A stretch of DNA of 64,000 nt, from NCBI GenBank assembly GCA_905221605.1, contig CAJNDS010000657.1, positions 51,001 through 115,000 on the forward strand, written 5' to 3'. A program made the translations under genes and the position numbers. Below the pieces are notes generated by a model. The model saw only the letters and a list, made by a program, of their open reading frames with translations, did not search any database and was not told where the DNA came from. Below are positions 8,411 through 20,067 of this stretch, one piece after another (the stretch's first letter is position 1; every line of letters starts with the position of its first letter). Source of the stretch: Symbiodinium natans. Its lineage: Eukaryota; Sar; Dinophyceae; Suessiales; Symbiodiniaceae.

Positions 8411-9160
8411 CTGGAAACCCTGACCCTAAACCCTATGTCAATGTAAACCCTAAACCCTAAACCCCAAACCCTTAGCCCAAAACCCTGCAGGGTTTGGGAG
8501 TCAGAAGCTTAGGGGGGGGGGGGTTAAGAACACTCAGGAGGCAGAGGCTCCAAGAGCCTTAAGCCACAAGCCCGGCCACGGAAAATGCCTTAGGGCAGTT
8601 GCAAGGGTCTTTAATTATTTTACTGAGTGGTGCTTCAAAGCCGTTTGAACATTATTTATGAATAGGCTCCTTAAAAGGGAAAGAAGGGAAATTTAAAATT
8701 ATTCCAAAGCACTACCCAGATTAGTTTGGGGAAACACACTTCTATGCTCCTCATATACCCTACAGGCCTATAACTTCAGAACCCTTGAAAAAGGCTAGGG
8801 GCCATATTCACAGTAGAAGAAGCTGTTCCCGCAATAGCAATCACGATACGGGTAGTAAACAAATAGTACAGGGACCATGTAACTAACCTTCGACCGGTGG
8901 TCCAGTTGCGGATGTTCCCGGGTATTCCTATGCTTCTAAACTCCGAGCCAACGGTGAACCATACCAATTTCTAATTGGGGAACCTGCCTTCGATTCCTCC
9001 TATATCACCCCTTTACGCGGTCAATTCCCTGTTCCCCGATTAGAAACAAGAATTATCATGCCGCTACGTAGAGTAAGGATCCTAAATCCTAAGCCCATAA
9101 CCCAAGAACCTGGAAACCCCAAAAGCAGCAAACAATAAAGGGGGGGGCTCTCGTCACATT
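8411..9160. other. Non-coding stretch without telomere arrays beyond 8485
   Basis: Holds a CCCTAAA block to 8485, a G run at 8513-8523 and then about 600 bases of AT-richer DNA. CCATGTAACTAACCTT at 8875-8890 resembles the terminal repeat of the element at 62988-63122. No exon supported. Confidence 0.4.
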
Positions 9161-9215
9161 GAACGGGTATTGGTATTGGGTGGTTTGTGTTGTGTGTACA
9201 CCAGCGTGTTCAACT

Positions 9216-9217
9216 CA

Positions 9218-9257
<40 letters not shown>

Positions 9258-9290
9258 GTTATTATTATTATCATTATTGTTATTTTTTTA
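9216..9290. repeat. CTA/TTA/ATT microsatellite
   Basis: About 14 copies of ACT pass into TTA and TTG triplets. Open frames through it in all three plus frames are artefacts. Confidence 0.95.
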
Positions 9291-9418
9291 TTTGGGTTGC
9301 TGTATTCCAGCTTGGGCAACTGGTCACATGGAGCAAGCTGGCGCCTGCGCTCGCGTGCCGATGCTGTCCGTCGTTAGCCTGACAGAGATTGCTTCTGGCC
9401 CAGGGTCCACCCTAACCC

Positions 9419-9520
9419 AAAGGGTCCATGTACCTATATAGTATATTCTTGGGCCTTAAAGGGGTCTCTATATAGCACCTCTATGGTCCAAGTATATACT
9501 ATATGGGTACATGGACCCTT
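9419..9520. mobile_element. Inverted-repeat element, 102 bases (AAGGGTCCATGTAC family)
   Basis: Terminal repeats of about 33 bases: AAGGGTCCATGTACCTATAT at the left against ATATGGGTACATGGACCCTT at the right. The core is GGGCCTTAAAGGGGTCTC. A related copy with the same ends and the same GGGCCTTAAAG core is at 56880-56973. Too short to code for a transposase. Confidence 0.8.
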
Positions 9521-9939
9521 AGGGTAAGGCTCCAAGGACCCTCCTACAGAGGGACTGGTACCTCCAAAGGAGGGCTCTGGGGTCTCAAGTCCTAAGGGTT
9601 TGAGGGCCCAAGAGCCTTGGGGCGAGGTGTATAAAGTTTAGGCTGCTTGGTGCGCAGGATTTGGGGCTCCTAGGTTTTTTCAGTTTTGAGCTCCGGATCG
9701 ACGGTTTGGGTTCAGGGTTCAGGTGTTTGGGATTCAGGGCTCAAGGTCTAGGGACTACGGGTCTGATGCATGGCGCCCCTCCTCCCCCCCCCCCCACCCA
9801 CCCAACTTAGACAGCTGTGACCCTGTGCAACCGGAAACCGAGTTTGGAAGGATTCCAGAGAGTTGTCATGTGGTCTGCTAGTGGGTTGCACATTTAAGGG
9901 AGTTCGGCAGGCATTATCACGGGTTGCGACATCACCTCC

Positions 9940-10002
9940 CTTTATATTATATACATGTATATGTATATATATATATATATATCATACATAGATATATATC
10001 AT

Positions 10003-10047
<45 letters not shown>

Positions 10048-10090
10048 TGTTAATATGATTGATGTATACCTATATATATATATATACACA
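9940..10090. repeat. AT/TATA microsatellite
   Basis: Long TA runs with a few interruptions (ATACATG, ATCATACA). Confidence 0.95.
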
Positions 10091-10451
10091 CCATATGTTT
10101 CAGCAGATCAAGCAAAACGACTTCACCTGGTTCCTGACTATAAGGCTCCATCACACAATCGGAAACCAAGAAGGAACCATACTTTTGAGAAGGCCCAAAT
10201 AGAATACAATAATAATGATGATAATAATAAAAAAACATCAATAACAACAACAATAACAGTATCATAACCAGGCAAGGTAATCCCGAAACCGCAAGGTCGT
10301 TCCAAACCACTCCCGGTAACAAAAAAGATAAGGAACCAATGCCAAAGGCCACAAGCCAAACGCTGTTGTTCCGAAATCCAACACTAAACCCTAAACCTAA
10401 CTCCTAAACCCTAAACCCCACACCCTAGGCGACCTTGTTAAAAAAAAAAAA

Positions 10452-10521
10452 ATCTTTGGCCAAGTGGCGTGTCCCTCTTCGCGCTCAGGCCAGCCTGGGC
10501 AAAGGCTGAGTTTAGCGCATG
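10452..10521 (-). CDS. Candidate exon, unidentified
   Basis: Minus strand reads HALNSAFAQAGLSAKRDTPL then GQRFF without a stop. It sits between telomere-type blocks like the other exons. No joining partner was found; low support. Confidence 0.22.
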
Positions 10522-10833
10522 GGGCCATTGGGGTTTAAGTTCCCAATCTTCGGTGGCCCTTCTTTTTTGCTCAAAAAGGGGTTTAGGGTTTAGGGTTTTA
10601 GGGTTTAGGGTTTAAGGGTTTAAGAGTTTAAGGGGTTTGGGTTTAGGGATTTAGGGTTGATAAGGGGCAAGGCATGCATGATGGAATAGCAGGCAGCCGT
10701 GACCACGGCAATGCCACTTATGGGTAACGGCCATGGAAGAGAAAGAGGTGCAACATGAAATAACTCTTAACTCCTATAACCCTGAGTCCTACCCCTGCCG
10801 TGCCAGACAAGTACGTAGCTTTGGGGGCTGCAA

Positions 10834-10915
10834 CCCTAAACCCTAAACCCTAAACCCTAAACCCTAAACCCTAAACCCTAAAAACCCCAAACCCAAAACT
10901 AAACCCTAAACCCAC
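10834..10915 (-). repeat. CCCTAAA array
   Basis: Regular heptamers with a worn right edge. Confidence 0.9.
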
Positions 10916-11035
10916 ACCACAAGCGCCAGAGTAAACCCACAAACCAGACCTCTGCAACCTCGGAGACCAGACTCACAAGACCTTTTTTGACCTGAAAGCC
11001 CCTTCCAGAAGGCCTTAAAGCCCCCTCATATGAAG

Positions 11036-11120
11036 CAGGGTATATATTTCTTGTACCCCCAAAAGGACACCAGGTATATACACTCACCAAAAACAGAGAT
11101 ATAAACCCTGCTTCATATAG
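11036..11120. mobile_element. Repeat element shared with 54217-54332
   Basis: TATATTTCTTGT...CCCAAAAGGACACC...TATACACTCACCAAAAACAG...ATATAAACCCTGCTTCATAT is found here and, with an internal near-duplication of the TCACCAA part, at 54217-54332. Dispersed non-telomeric repeat of unknown type. Confidence 0.7.
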
Positions 11121-11212
11121 GGGCCTGAATTATTAGAATAGGGCTTTGGGGGTTATTCTAGTATAAATTGCAAAAGGGACCCTCAGGGAATACTATTATT
11201 CCGACGCCGATA
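11118..11212. mobile_element. MITE-like element (family of 2530 and 30914)
   Basis: ATAGGGGCCTGAATTATTAGAATAGG at the left and GGACCCTCAGGGAATACTATTATTCCGAC at the right match the copies at 2530-2645 and 30914-30995. Confidence 0.6.
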
Positions 11213-12019
11213 TTTGCTTCATGGCTATTCATCTCAGAGCAACGCAGACCTCCGAGACCCTGGGCCCTTCGGCACTGCGCCAGCCAATCTCAAGCGGGCT
11301 GAGGACTCAGCAAGCCCAAAGACGAAGAATCGCATCATCTGGCAAGCCTCTTCTTCACAGCTCTCTAACAGCAAGGACGCTTGTCGAGGAACTGAAGCTC
11401 AGTTAGAATAATGCTTATGCCAAGCAGCTTGAGCTTCGGGAGTGTGGGGTATCAGTTAAAGCTTCAGAACTTCAACCCAAAACCCAAAACCCAAAACCCT
11501 AAACCCTAAACGAAATGTCCTGCGCATGGGACCCGACGCGAGCCCGGCCTCCCTGCGATGTGGGTTGAGGCGCACGGCCCTCTCCACCTGACCTTGCCGT
11601 AGGTTGTAGGGTTTAGGGTTAGGGTTTAGGGTTTTAGGGTTTAGGGTTCCCTACTACTCCCCACGACTTCCTAAGGCTCGATAAGCTTCCCTAAGGTTGC
11701 TGAGGTACCTACGAGCCCCATGAAACCCCCCTCCCTTAAGAACCCTGAACCTGAAACACTAACCCTAAACCCGAAACCCTACACCCTAACCCCTCCCTTA
11801 AGAACCCTCTAAAGTAGGGGGGGCGTTCGGGGTTTGGGCTCTTCTGGATTCTGGGCGGCGACCAGGCTCCAATTCCCCAAAACTGTGGCCTTACCATGAA
11901 TCTCCCACAGAAAGGGTTTAGGGTTTAGGGTTTCAGGGTGTGAGGTTTGAGGCTTGAGGGTTGTGGGTTGGGGGTTTAGGGTTGAGGGATTACCCTAACC
12001 AACCCAACCCCTCCAACCC

Positions 12020-12185
12020 TAAACACGGAGCCCCAAACCCTAAACCCTAAACCCTAAATCCGAAGCCATAAGCCCTAAGCTCTAAGCCTTAGGTCCGAAA
12101 CCCTAAACCCTAAACCCTGAACCCTGAACCCTAAACCCTAAACCCCAAACCCTGAACCCTAAACCCTAAACCCTAAACCCTAACA
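12020..12185 (-). repeat. CCCTAAA array
   Basis: Heptamers interrupted by AAGCCATAAGCCCTAAGC-type drift in the middle. Confidence 0.85.
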
Positions 12186-12985
12186 AAAACTGCTCAGCTC
12201 CAAGCTCTTGCTCCCACCGCGGCTCGCTGCCTCAAGCCTCGGAGTTAGGGAATTCTTCCCCCTCTGATCATGGGTTCCCATACTACCCCCTCTGTACTCC
12301 CCCCTAGGGTTTAGGATTTAGGGTTTAGGGTTTAGGGTTTGCTGGATAGGGCGTAGATGCTGTGAAGGTTAGGTTTTGGAACAAGCTCGAAAGCTTCGTG
12401 AAGCGCGAAGAGCAGCTTTGGCCCGATTGTGGAAGGCCATCTAACACTTTTCTCCCACCCCACGCCGTCCGAGGCGGCAAAGCCACCAAAACCTATTCCT
12501 TTTGGGGTTTAGGCCTAAACTTAAGCCAACTGCTTCCTTTCCATAAAACTTCTGCATTCCGTCACGGTGGTACTCACGGTGGTTGGTTCAGGTTCTCAAA
12601 AACAGGCCACAAGGGCAGAAAGCCCTCAAGCCCAAGCAGGGGGGGCTGCGGGTTCAGGGGGGCTTAGGGCGGCCCAACGAGGGAAATTTCCTCCTTGAGC
12701 CAGAAAAGCCCACAATGTGCAGGGATGGGGGAGCCCATGGGGAGCCCTGGGGGCCCGGGAGGTTGAAGGGCTCAAGCGCCCTTCAATGTAAGGGGTCGGC
12801 CTAGGCCCTGAGTTGAGGGTTTAGGGTGTAGGGTGTAGGGTTTAGGGTGTAGGGTTTAGGGTATAGGTTTTAAGGTTTCGGCAGCCCTAGGTTAAGACAG
12901 AATTAAGGCTATTTAGGGGGGGAACCTAGGGGGGTAGTATAGAGGGAGGTAGTAGGGAAACCCCACAAGGTACCTGAGGGGTACA

Positions 12986-13113
12986 GTAGTTGCATGGGTC
13001 TCTTAAATGTGGGCCTTAAAAGGGGACTCCTTTTTGCTCCCGCCTAAAGGAGGTAGAGGGATTCTTAGCGTAGTTGCAGGGTCCCTTAACATGGGCCTCC
13101 AAAGGGGACTCCT
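12986..13113. repeat. Direct repeat of about 45 bases in a MITE-like context
   Basis: GTAGTTGCATGGGTCTCTTA...AGGGGACTCCT (12986-13031) recurs as GTAGTTGCAGGGTCCCTTAA...AGGGGACTCCT (13070-13113). The same GTAGTTACATGG...GGGCCTTAAA phrase appears at 21825-21868 and in the ends of the element at 62988-63122. Confidence 0.65.
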
Positions 13114-13880
13114 TATAAATCCCTCCAGTTTAGGCTTAGGACAGAAGACTCTTGGCATGTGACCACCTGAAACCCTACCCCGAAACCATAAGCCAGTAGC
13201 CTCAGATTCCAAAAGCCCCCAAATTCCGAACCCCTGCCCCAAATCCTAAACTCAAGGAGCCAACCCCCCTACACTCCCAACCCGAAGCCCCGAACCCCCA
13301 GCAAAAGCCCTGAGACCACAAGGACCCCTAGGCCAGGGGCGCTGGGGAGGAGTTGGCGACTGTGGCCCTCAGGGTTTCTATCTTTACCCGAGAGTCTCAA
13401 GTCCTAAAAACCCTCGGCCCCATCCCTTATGACCCCAAGGCCTTGGGCCTCACGGCCTCACCCCCCTCGCCACCCCCCTCCCGCACCTCATGGATGGCGT
13501 CTTCAAGACGGCCGGGGCATCAGCGTCGCCCCCGGTCTTAGCCTTTTTTCAACAAGGTGAGTTCTGGGCATTCTTACTAGTTGCTAATAAGGGATTCGGG
13601 AGCTGGGTACCCAAAAACATATATACATAATATACATAGACATATCCTCCCTCAACCCTTTACGGGGATCATTACAGGGCAAGGCGTTCCCCAACTCCTT
13701 CCTAAGAACCGGTAAGATTGGACCATCAACCCTATACACCCTAACCCCTATACTTACTAAGCCTGATAAGCACTCCTTCCTGAGAACCAGGAAGACTTGG
13801 GGTCTTCGGGATCTCCCGGCCTTGAGCGGCGTGTCGGATGGGCTTGGGTTTGCGAGTGAAACGAGCATGAACCCGCAATT

Positions 13881-13895
13881 GATTTATCGATATAT

Positions 13896-13929
<34 letters not shown>

Positions 13930-13940
13930 CACATATATAT
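13881..13940. repeat. AT microsatellite
   Basis: TATA runs directly left of the GAC/GAG array. Confidence 0.95.
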
Positions 13941-13967
13941 ATGACGACGAACGACGACGACGAGGAG

Positions 13968-14062
<95 letters not shown>

Positions 14063-14113
14063 CGACGACGACGAGGACGAGGACGAGGACGATGATGATG
14101 ATGATGATGATGA
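13941..14113 (+). repeat. GAC/GAG trinucleotide array
   Basis: GACGAG hexamers pass into GAC and then GAT triplets over about 170 bases. Frames through it give poly-Asp/Glu, poly-Arg/Gly or poly-Arg/Pro; none has a credible gene context because AT repeats lie on both sides. Confidence 0.95.
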
Positions 14114-14494
14114 TTTTTTATGTTTAGTTTTAGACGTTTACGAACAAACAAAAAACACAGATGTATCTATATATATATACATACATAGTATGTTCTCTCG
14201 CTCTCTCCCTTTCAGAGTGCGTCTGGCCTGGGTATAAGGGCTCATTGGGAGACCTGTTGAAAATCTAGTGAGCGTGAGGAAAATGCATGGCAGCACTCAC
14301 TTTCGGTTGAGCCTTTGATCCCCCCTCCCGCCCCATCCCTGCCACGACCACTGAGCTCATCCCACGGCACTGAACCAAAAGCACCCTGAGCGGGTTTCCA
14401 GCCTCGTCGATGCCGCGTTTGTGGCGCTGGAGGATGCTTCGCAGCTGTCTCCTCACAGTGGATGAGCCGTTGTTGTTCCCTTGCCGCTACATCA

Positions 14495-14719
14495 CCGTGG
14501 ATAGAGCTTTGTCGCTTCTGACAATACACCTCTGACGGAAGACCATGGAGTACCGGACGATGGTTCTAACCTAGCCTCGATAGCGGAGGAAACATCGGCT
14601 GGAATAAACATATCAAATATGCTATCAAAACGGCTCCTCTTATTGGCAGATGGGAAGTGCGACGAACTTTCAGTCTGATGCAGTAGACTACAAGACTGGT
14701 AAGGAAGACCGCACGGCAA
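14495..14719 (-). CDS. Candidate exon or ORF, unidentified
   Basis: 75-codon minus-strand frame from ATG at 14719; the second half (KRSRFDSIFDMFIPADVSSA then IEARLEPSSGTPW) has natural composition. A different minus frame continues further left (to 14242), so a frame change or intron in this 500-base telomere-free island is likely. No family recognised. Confidence 0.3.
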
Positions 14720-15096
14720 CAGGAGGAGTATTGCTTAAAGCCTAAACCCTGCATGGTGTGCGTGTGTGTGTGTGTGGGGGAGGGGGGGGGGCGTGATGAT
14801 GCAAGTCAACGGCTCAACTTCCTTAACCCTAAACCCTACGCCCCACACCCTAAACTCTCAACCCTAAATAGAAGCGTTACCAGAGCCATAGTTCTTTAAA
14901 ACCAAATTGGGCTCCTGCACCTCTGTATATAACAACCCTCAGACTGAACTCAAGGACTTGCTACAAACTTTACCAAAGACCTGAACAATGACGAGGCAGC
15001 TGGAGGTTTGGGGTAGGGTGTAGGGTTTAGGGTTTAGGGTTTAGGGTTTCGGGCAATTGACGGCTCGCCAAAAGCAAAAAAAGGAAAAGAGTTCGC

Positions 15097-15153
15097 TGAG
15101 GGTTTTGGGGGTGCTTGGAGTTCACGACAAAAGCCCCCAAAACCCTCAGCCCA
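15097..15153. repeat. Perfect 17-base hairpin arms in a possible exon
   Basis: GCTGAGGGTTTTGGGGG is followed after about 20 bases by CCCCCAAAACCCTCAGC. The arms are GGGTTTT-like. It interrupts a minus-strand 77-codon frame (15034-15267). Confidence 0.6.
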
Positions 15154-15782
15154 AAAAGGGGGACGTCGACCGAACAGCCCATTCACCAGGCAAGGACAAC
15201 TTGAAGACACGCTGACACGCCCTCGAGTGGCTGCTGAAAAGGCCACGAAGAGCCCACGGTGGTCCACGGGGTCTAGGGTTTAGCGGGTTTAGGGTTTAGA
15301 GCTACCCGGAACGCCAAACCCTAAACTCTCAACCCTAGCTCGCATCTAAAAGCCTCCGTGGCAATTTGAACTTGGCCTGCTTAAGTGGTAGTTGAATGAA
15401 ATTTGCTTTCTCAAACCTAAACCCCAGCCCCTAAACATGCCTAAATCCTAAAATTTGAACTCGTTAGACTGAGTTACACATCATGTAAGACAGCTAAGCA
15501 AAATGGGCTTGTTTCCCTGGCAGTGCCCGCAGAAATCCCTTCTCTAAGTACATCTCCTGTGCTCTGGAAATTTGGCTGACTCCAGAATTCGCCCCCAAAT
15601 CCCGAACCCAAAACCCTGAACCCTAAACCCTAACCCTAAACCCTAAACCCTAAACCCTGAACCCTAAACCCCTAAAACCCTGAACCCCTCTTCCGCGGCA
15701 CAAAGTGTCGGGGTGCCGGCCTGCGCACCGTTGCAGCGTCCCACTGACTTCTCTCAGCTTGAGACTCGCCTGCACAGTAATC

Positions 15783-15850
15783 ACCCTAAACCCTAAACCC
15801 TAAACCCTAAACCCTAAACCCTAAACCCTAAACCCTAAACCCTAAACCTC
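15783..15850 (-). repeat. CCCTAAA array
   Basis: About nine near-perfect copies. Confidence 0.95.
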
Positions 15851-16616
15851 CTGTGAGGCTTTGAGTCTTTGAGTTCAGGGGCCGGCAGGGATACTATGGG
15901 GTTTAGGGTTTGCGTTTTCGGTCTTAAGGCTTCAAGTTGCTTAACAGTTTGTTCACCTAAACCTTGAACCCTGAACCCTGAACCCTAAACCCTAAACCCT
16001 AAACCCAAAATCCGAAACCCTCAACCCTGAAGCCTGAGCCCTGAACCCACAGCCTAAGTAGGAACTGTAGGAGTTGAAGATTCCGGCGTGTCTCGGGCGC
16101 AGGGAATCAGGAAACAAAGGTCCGAACCCTCAACTTGGGATGCCCCTTACACTAACAGTCCTGCAAAGGAATTCTTATAGGCGGTGCTATAACCCGAATT
16201 AATAGCAGGGAGAACATCCTAACCCTAACCACTAAAGCCGGAACATGCTATGAGGGGGCTTGACCTCCTTTTTTCAATTCCGTGCATATGCCTTCGGGAG
16301 GGGTCGCTACTTCGATGAATAAAGGAGCCCACGTACAACTGAAATTGGTACGCAAACATATACATCGTTATATCTAGTAAGATATTTCTTTATTGTATGT
16401 CTCCATGTAACATGAGGACGTACAGTGAGGAAATACCTTACTAGATACTGGTTGGGTAGTTTTCGTGTTTGCTTCAGGTACTGGACTTGTAACCCACATA
16501 TGTGCTTCACCCCGGCCTCACCCCGAAACCTCCGCCACTAAGCCCGAAACGAGCTGACACGAAGCCAACCGCTGAATTGATAGCCAGACCCACAGCAGGA
16601 CTTAGGGTTTGCAGTT

Positions 16617-16755
16617 CGGGTTTAGGGTTTAGGGTTTAGGGTTTAGGGTTTAGGGTTTAGGGTTTAGGGTTTAGGGTTTAGGGTTTAGGGTTTAGGGTTT
16701 AGGGTTTAGGGTTTAGGGTTTAGGGTTTAGGATTTAGGATTTAGGGTTTAGTCTC
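16617..16755 (+). repeat. TTTAGGG array, about 19 copies
   Basis: One of the longest uninterrupted plain TTTAGGG runs in the window; the last units are TTTAGGA. The island to its right (16757-16852) is open on both strands, so its coding strand is unsettled. Confidence 0.95.
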
Positions 16756-17145
16756 CCATCCCGGCCACACTTTGTCAGGAAATGCCCTTGCCAACACAGC
16801 CGAGGCACTTTCAGAAGCCCAGAAAGCCTTCGCAGCAAACTCTGCTCCGACTCAGGTCTTAGGGGCGATTGGGCTACCCCTTGCATACATTCAGCATAAA
16901 GAGTCCATACACCTTATTGTTATGTACTTGGGCCCCAAAGTCCTCATCTAGGAAGTACTTTGAGGCTCAAATATTCCGTTTAGGTACATGGAGTCATGGA
17001 GCCTTCGGGCCCTACTTCATTCCTGGCTGTCGCGGGAACGACGTACGTTGAAACAGATGGGCGGGACAGTCTTTGCAGCGTCCACAGCTTGCGTCAAACC
17101 AACCTATGAGTGATTGTAGGATAGTCATGACGAATAAGATCCTCA

Positions 17146-17234
17146 AAACCCCAAACCCCAAACCCCAAACCCCAAACCCCAAACCCCAAACCCCAAACCC
17201 TAAACCCTAAACCCTAAACCCTAAACCCTAAACC
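17146..17234 (-). repeat. CCCCAAA array passing into CCCTAAA
   Basis: About seven copies of the variant CCCCAAA, then five of CCCTAAA, with a sharp switch between the two. Confidence 0.9.
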
Positions 17235-17322
17235 GTTCTGGCGAGTGCGGGGGAGACGGCCTCGGCCAGGCCGCTTTCCTCCTTCAAGAATGCCTGGACA
17301 GGGTCCTGAGCGGCTACTTCTA
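17234..17322 (-). CDS. Candidate exon, unidentified (strand uncertain)
   Basis: Minus strand reads CIEVAAQDPVQAFLKEESGL then AEAVSPALART and could end at a GT donor given by the telomere block (ACG then GTTTAGGG). The plus strand is also open with a natural-looking translation, so the strand rests only on the minus-strand trend of the region. Confidence 0.25.
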
Positions 17323-17780
17323 TGCAGCTTCAAGGGTTTAGGGTTTAGGGTTCAGGGTTCAGGGCTAGGGTTCAGGGTTGAGGGTTGAGGGTTTAGGGTT
17401 GAGGGTTTAGGGTTTAGGGTTTCGGTTTAGGGTTTAAGGCTACTCGGAAGCCATTTTGACGTAGTAAGTAGGGTAAGTAAGGTGGGGTTATGGGGATTCA
17501 TTATGCTAGGGTTTGTAGGGGGATATCAAGCACACTTACCAAGTCAAAGGAGCTTCTAAGTAGAATCTAGGGTCTGCGGTTCGGGGCATGCACTAGCGAC
17601 CCTGAATGATGCCGGAAATGCAGGCAGATTGATTCTACAAGTAATATCGGGAATGTAAGAAAAAGGTCCATGTTGCTTCTGACTGCCATCTCCCCATCCT
17701 GATCACATGCGGCCTCCGACAGTGCGGAAATCTTTTTTAAAGCCTGACACAACAAACTGTAAGCAAGCATGACTCAGCTA

Positions 17781-17859
17781 TGTTCCCCTTATACTTAACA
17801 GGGATTGTAATAAGGGGTACTATCATCCCATTTAAGGACGTTAGTATAAAGGGGGAACA
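17781..17859. mobile_element. Inverted-repeat element, 79 bases (TGTTCCCCTTATACT family)
   Basis: TGTTCCCCTTATACTTAA at the left faces TTAGTATAAAGGGGGAACA at the right. A second copy with the same ends and AACAGTCCTT inside is at 25813-25903. Confidence 0.8.
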
Positions 17860-17874
17860 TCCCACTCTCAACCG

Positions 17875-17962
17875 TATATATATATATATCTAGATATATA
17901 TGTACATATATATATATATACGCGACTGGATTGAAGATCATGCTCTTTCGGTGAGAATATGC

Positions 17963-17995
<33 letters not shown>
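17875..17995. repeat. TA microsatellite followed by a C run of about 33
   Basis: TATATA stretches at 17875-17922 and an uninterrupted C run at 17963-17995. The Pro-rich reading across the C run is an artefact. Confidence 0.95.
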
Positions 17996-17996
<1 letters not shown>

Positions 17997-18379
17997 CCCC
18001 GCGCCCCGTGTCCTTGGTCAGGACGTTCACGACCACTTTCTGCGCGATGCCTTTGAACTTTGCAGGTTAAGCCTAAGCCCTCGGAATGACAGAGCCCAAG
18101 CCAAAGAATTTAGTGCCACGCAGAATTATGGGAGGTACGAGCTGCAAAAGAGGTGTGCCAAGGTCGCTGGGGAGCGACCCCAAATCCCCAGAAGCTTCGG
18201 TTCGAAGGAAGTCAGGAGGGAGCCTCTGTTTGGGTTCAAGCTTCAAGTCTAAACACCACTGGGAAACTTGGCAGTCTGTGTCATGCCTATCTGGATACCA
18301 ACACAAACGTACAGTGGCACAACAGCACTTCCACGAAGCCGAAGGCGATGGCCGGGAACAAAAGCAGCAACCGGGCCAC

Positions 18380-18770
18380 GCCGCGAGCTACGATGACATA
18401 AATCGTAATTCATTTCATTTATTTTCGATCAACAAATTTCGTGAATGATTTTATTTTGAAATCTAATCTAGGGTACATAAACTTAATCATCCAATAAGTT
18501 TATCTCATCCAAATATCTACGAACTCTAATAACAATTAATACCAGAACGGAGCTTCAACATGAATCTTCCCCTTCCCATTCAGAAAAGATAGAATCCTAA
18601 CGAACTCTTGAAATTGAAAAAATCACAAGAGATCCCACGCTCTTCTTTGAGAGATAGATAGAACTGAGATTTCTACATCCATATTTGAAGTTTCATTAAA
18701 TTTATTTCCCATAAAGCCTGCCACTAGCTCTCGACTACTATCCTTATTACGATCTCACCCCATGCAAAAA
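18380..18770. other. AT-rich unique stretch
   Basis: About 390 bases with clearly lower GC than the surroundings and no telomere motif or inverted repeat that I can see. No gene supported; possibly an intron or intergenic spacer. Confidence 0.4.
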
Positions 18771-18905
18771 CATTTCTCTCTGTCACTCTCTTTCTCTCTC
18801 TGTCCCTGTCTCTCTCTCTCTCTCTGTCTCTCTCTCTCTCTCTTTCTCTCTCTTCTTTCTTGCTGTCTTTCTTTCTTTCTTTCTTCATCTCTCTCCCTCT
18901 CTCTG
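18771..18905. repeat. CT microsatellite
   Basis: CTCTCT with TTTC interruptions over 135 bases. On the minus strand it lies about 50 bases beyond the donor of the exon at 18955-19101. The Arg/Glu-rich and Ser/Leu-rich frames through it are artefacts. Confidence 0.95.
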
Positions 18906-18954
18906 ATCAATTGGTGGACCAGCCATCTGCTGCGCGAGGCAGTCCCCAGGCAAC

Positions 18955-19101
18955 CTGCTGGATGCTCTGCGCTGTCAGGTTTTGCAGCTTGGTCAACCAA
19001 GCATCAATCTTCTTGAGCAGCTTGGCCTTGTCTTCGGCGGGCATGCTCATGGCCCACAAAAGCACGGACGCAAACACTTGCGTGTTGAGCATGGGCTCGC
19101 C
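18955..19101 (-). CDS. Exon of an unidentified helical protein
   Basis: 147 bases, exactly 49 codons, between acceptor CGGGCCAG and donor CAG then GTTGCC, both in phase 0. It begins GEPMLNTQVFASVLLWAMSM, continues with a Lys-rich amphipathic stretch (PAEDKAKLLKKIDAWLTKLQ) and ends NLTAQSIQQ. The alternation of hydrophobic and charged residues suggests a helical-repeat protein; the phrase resembles the helical repeats before RAP domains in alveolates, but that is only an impression. Splice sites, phase and composition agree on the minus strand. Confidence 0.55.
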
Positions 19102-19989
19102 CTGGCCCGGACTGAAGCCAAGAAAGTCCCAGGATCCTGCAATTTCGGCTACCCCCAAGTTCGAAAATCACCCATCAAAAATAAAATAAGGGGTATATAA
19201 GGCGGGTTTTAAGGGAGGCAGAAGGGGGGTATAAGGGGAACTGGATGCTTCGTGCTAAGAATGTAGCACAAGTAGTCCTCTACTAACTTGAGTTAGGTGA
19301 ATTACAACCTAAATAGTAAGACTTGTAACTTAACTACCCACTCTAGGGCCCTTGCAACCCCTACTTATAACTTGGGGGCCCTGATAGCATGGGGTTGGGG
19401 AGTTTGAATGAGGGGTGTCCCTTGTTTTTGAAACCCTAAAGCCTAAACCCTGAACACTGAACCCTAAACCCAACACCCAAAACCCTAAACTCCCCAACCC
19501 GGATTGCAAAGCTTCAAGCCCATTGTGCCTCGCCAGACTTTCCGCTGATCCTGGCTTTTGCTGCCTGCGGCCTGCATCCGCCTCTCGGCATCTTTAGGGT
19601 TTAGGGTTTAGGGTTTTGGGTTTAGGGCTAGGGGCTTCGGGTTGAGGGGCTGAGGATTCTGGGTTATTGGGGTCTAAAGGGGTCTTCTTGCTTTCTTGAG
19701 GGGTGAGGCAGGGGGGGTGGGATGGTGGGTCAACCATGTTCCTGTTCTGGTTGATCCAGGCTCAAGAAATCGATCACAAGAGCAGACTTTGTGAGGCTTC
19801 AGATTTTGAAGCCCATTCTCGGTTTAGGGTTTAGGGTTTAGGGTTATTCAAGAACAGAAGCCCAAGATCATGCCCTGTTTTTGGAATCAGTTTTCAACAA
19901 GTCCGATACTAGAGCTTCCAGATGAGAGTCATAACCCCACGGACCTTCACATATGGACCCCCCCCCCCCCCCCCCCACCCACCTCTCAA

Positions 19990-20067
19990 CCCCCTAAACC
20001 CTAAACCCTAAACCCGAAACCCTAAACCCTAAACCCTAAACCCTGAACCCTAAACCCTAAACCCTAA
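19990..20067 (-). repeat. CCCTAAA array
   Basis: Regular heptamers left of the island 20068-20172. Confidence 0.9.

Noticed and set aside
11214-11411. Overlapping 61- and 65-codon plus-strand frames
   Set aside because: Three frames on two strands are open over the same island; no junction or motif lets me choose.
13741-14237. Poly-Asp/Glu and poly-Arg/Pro proteins at the GAC/GAG array
   Set aside because: Every frame on both strands is open because of the triplet repeat, and AT microsatellites adjoin it.
16757-16852. Plus-strand exon (ALANTAEALSEAQKAFAANS)
   Set aside because: Attractive reading, but the minus strand is equally open and natural and no partner exon could be joined; left as unsettled.
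19740-19765. 18S rRNA start-like GGTTGATCC
   Set aside because: The similarity is nine bases only and the following sequence is unlike rRNA.
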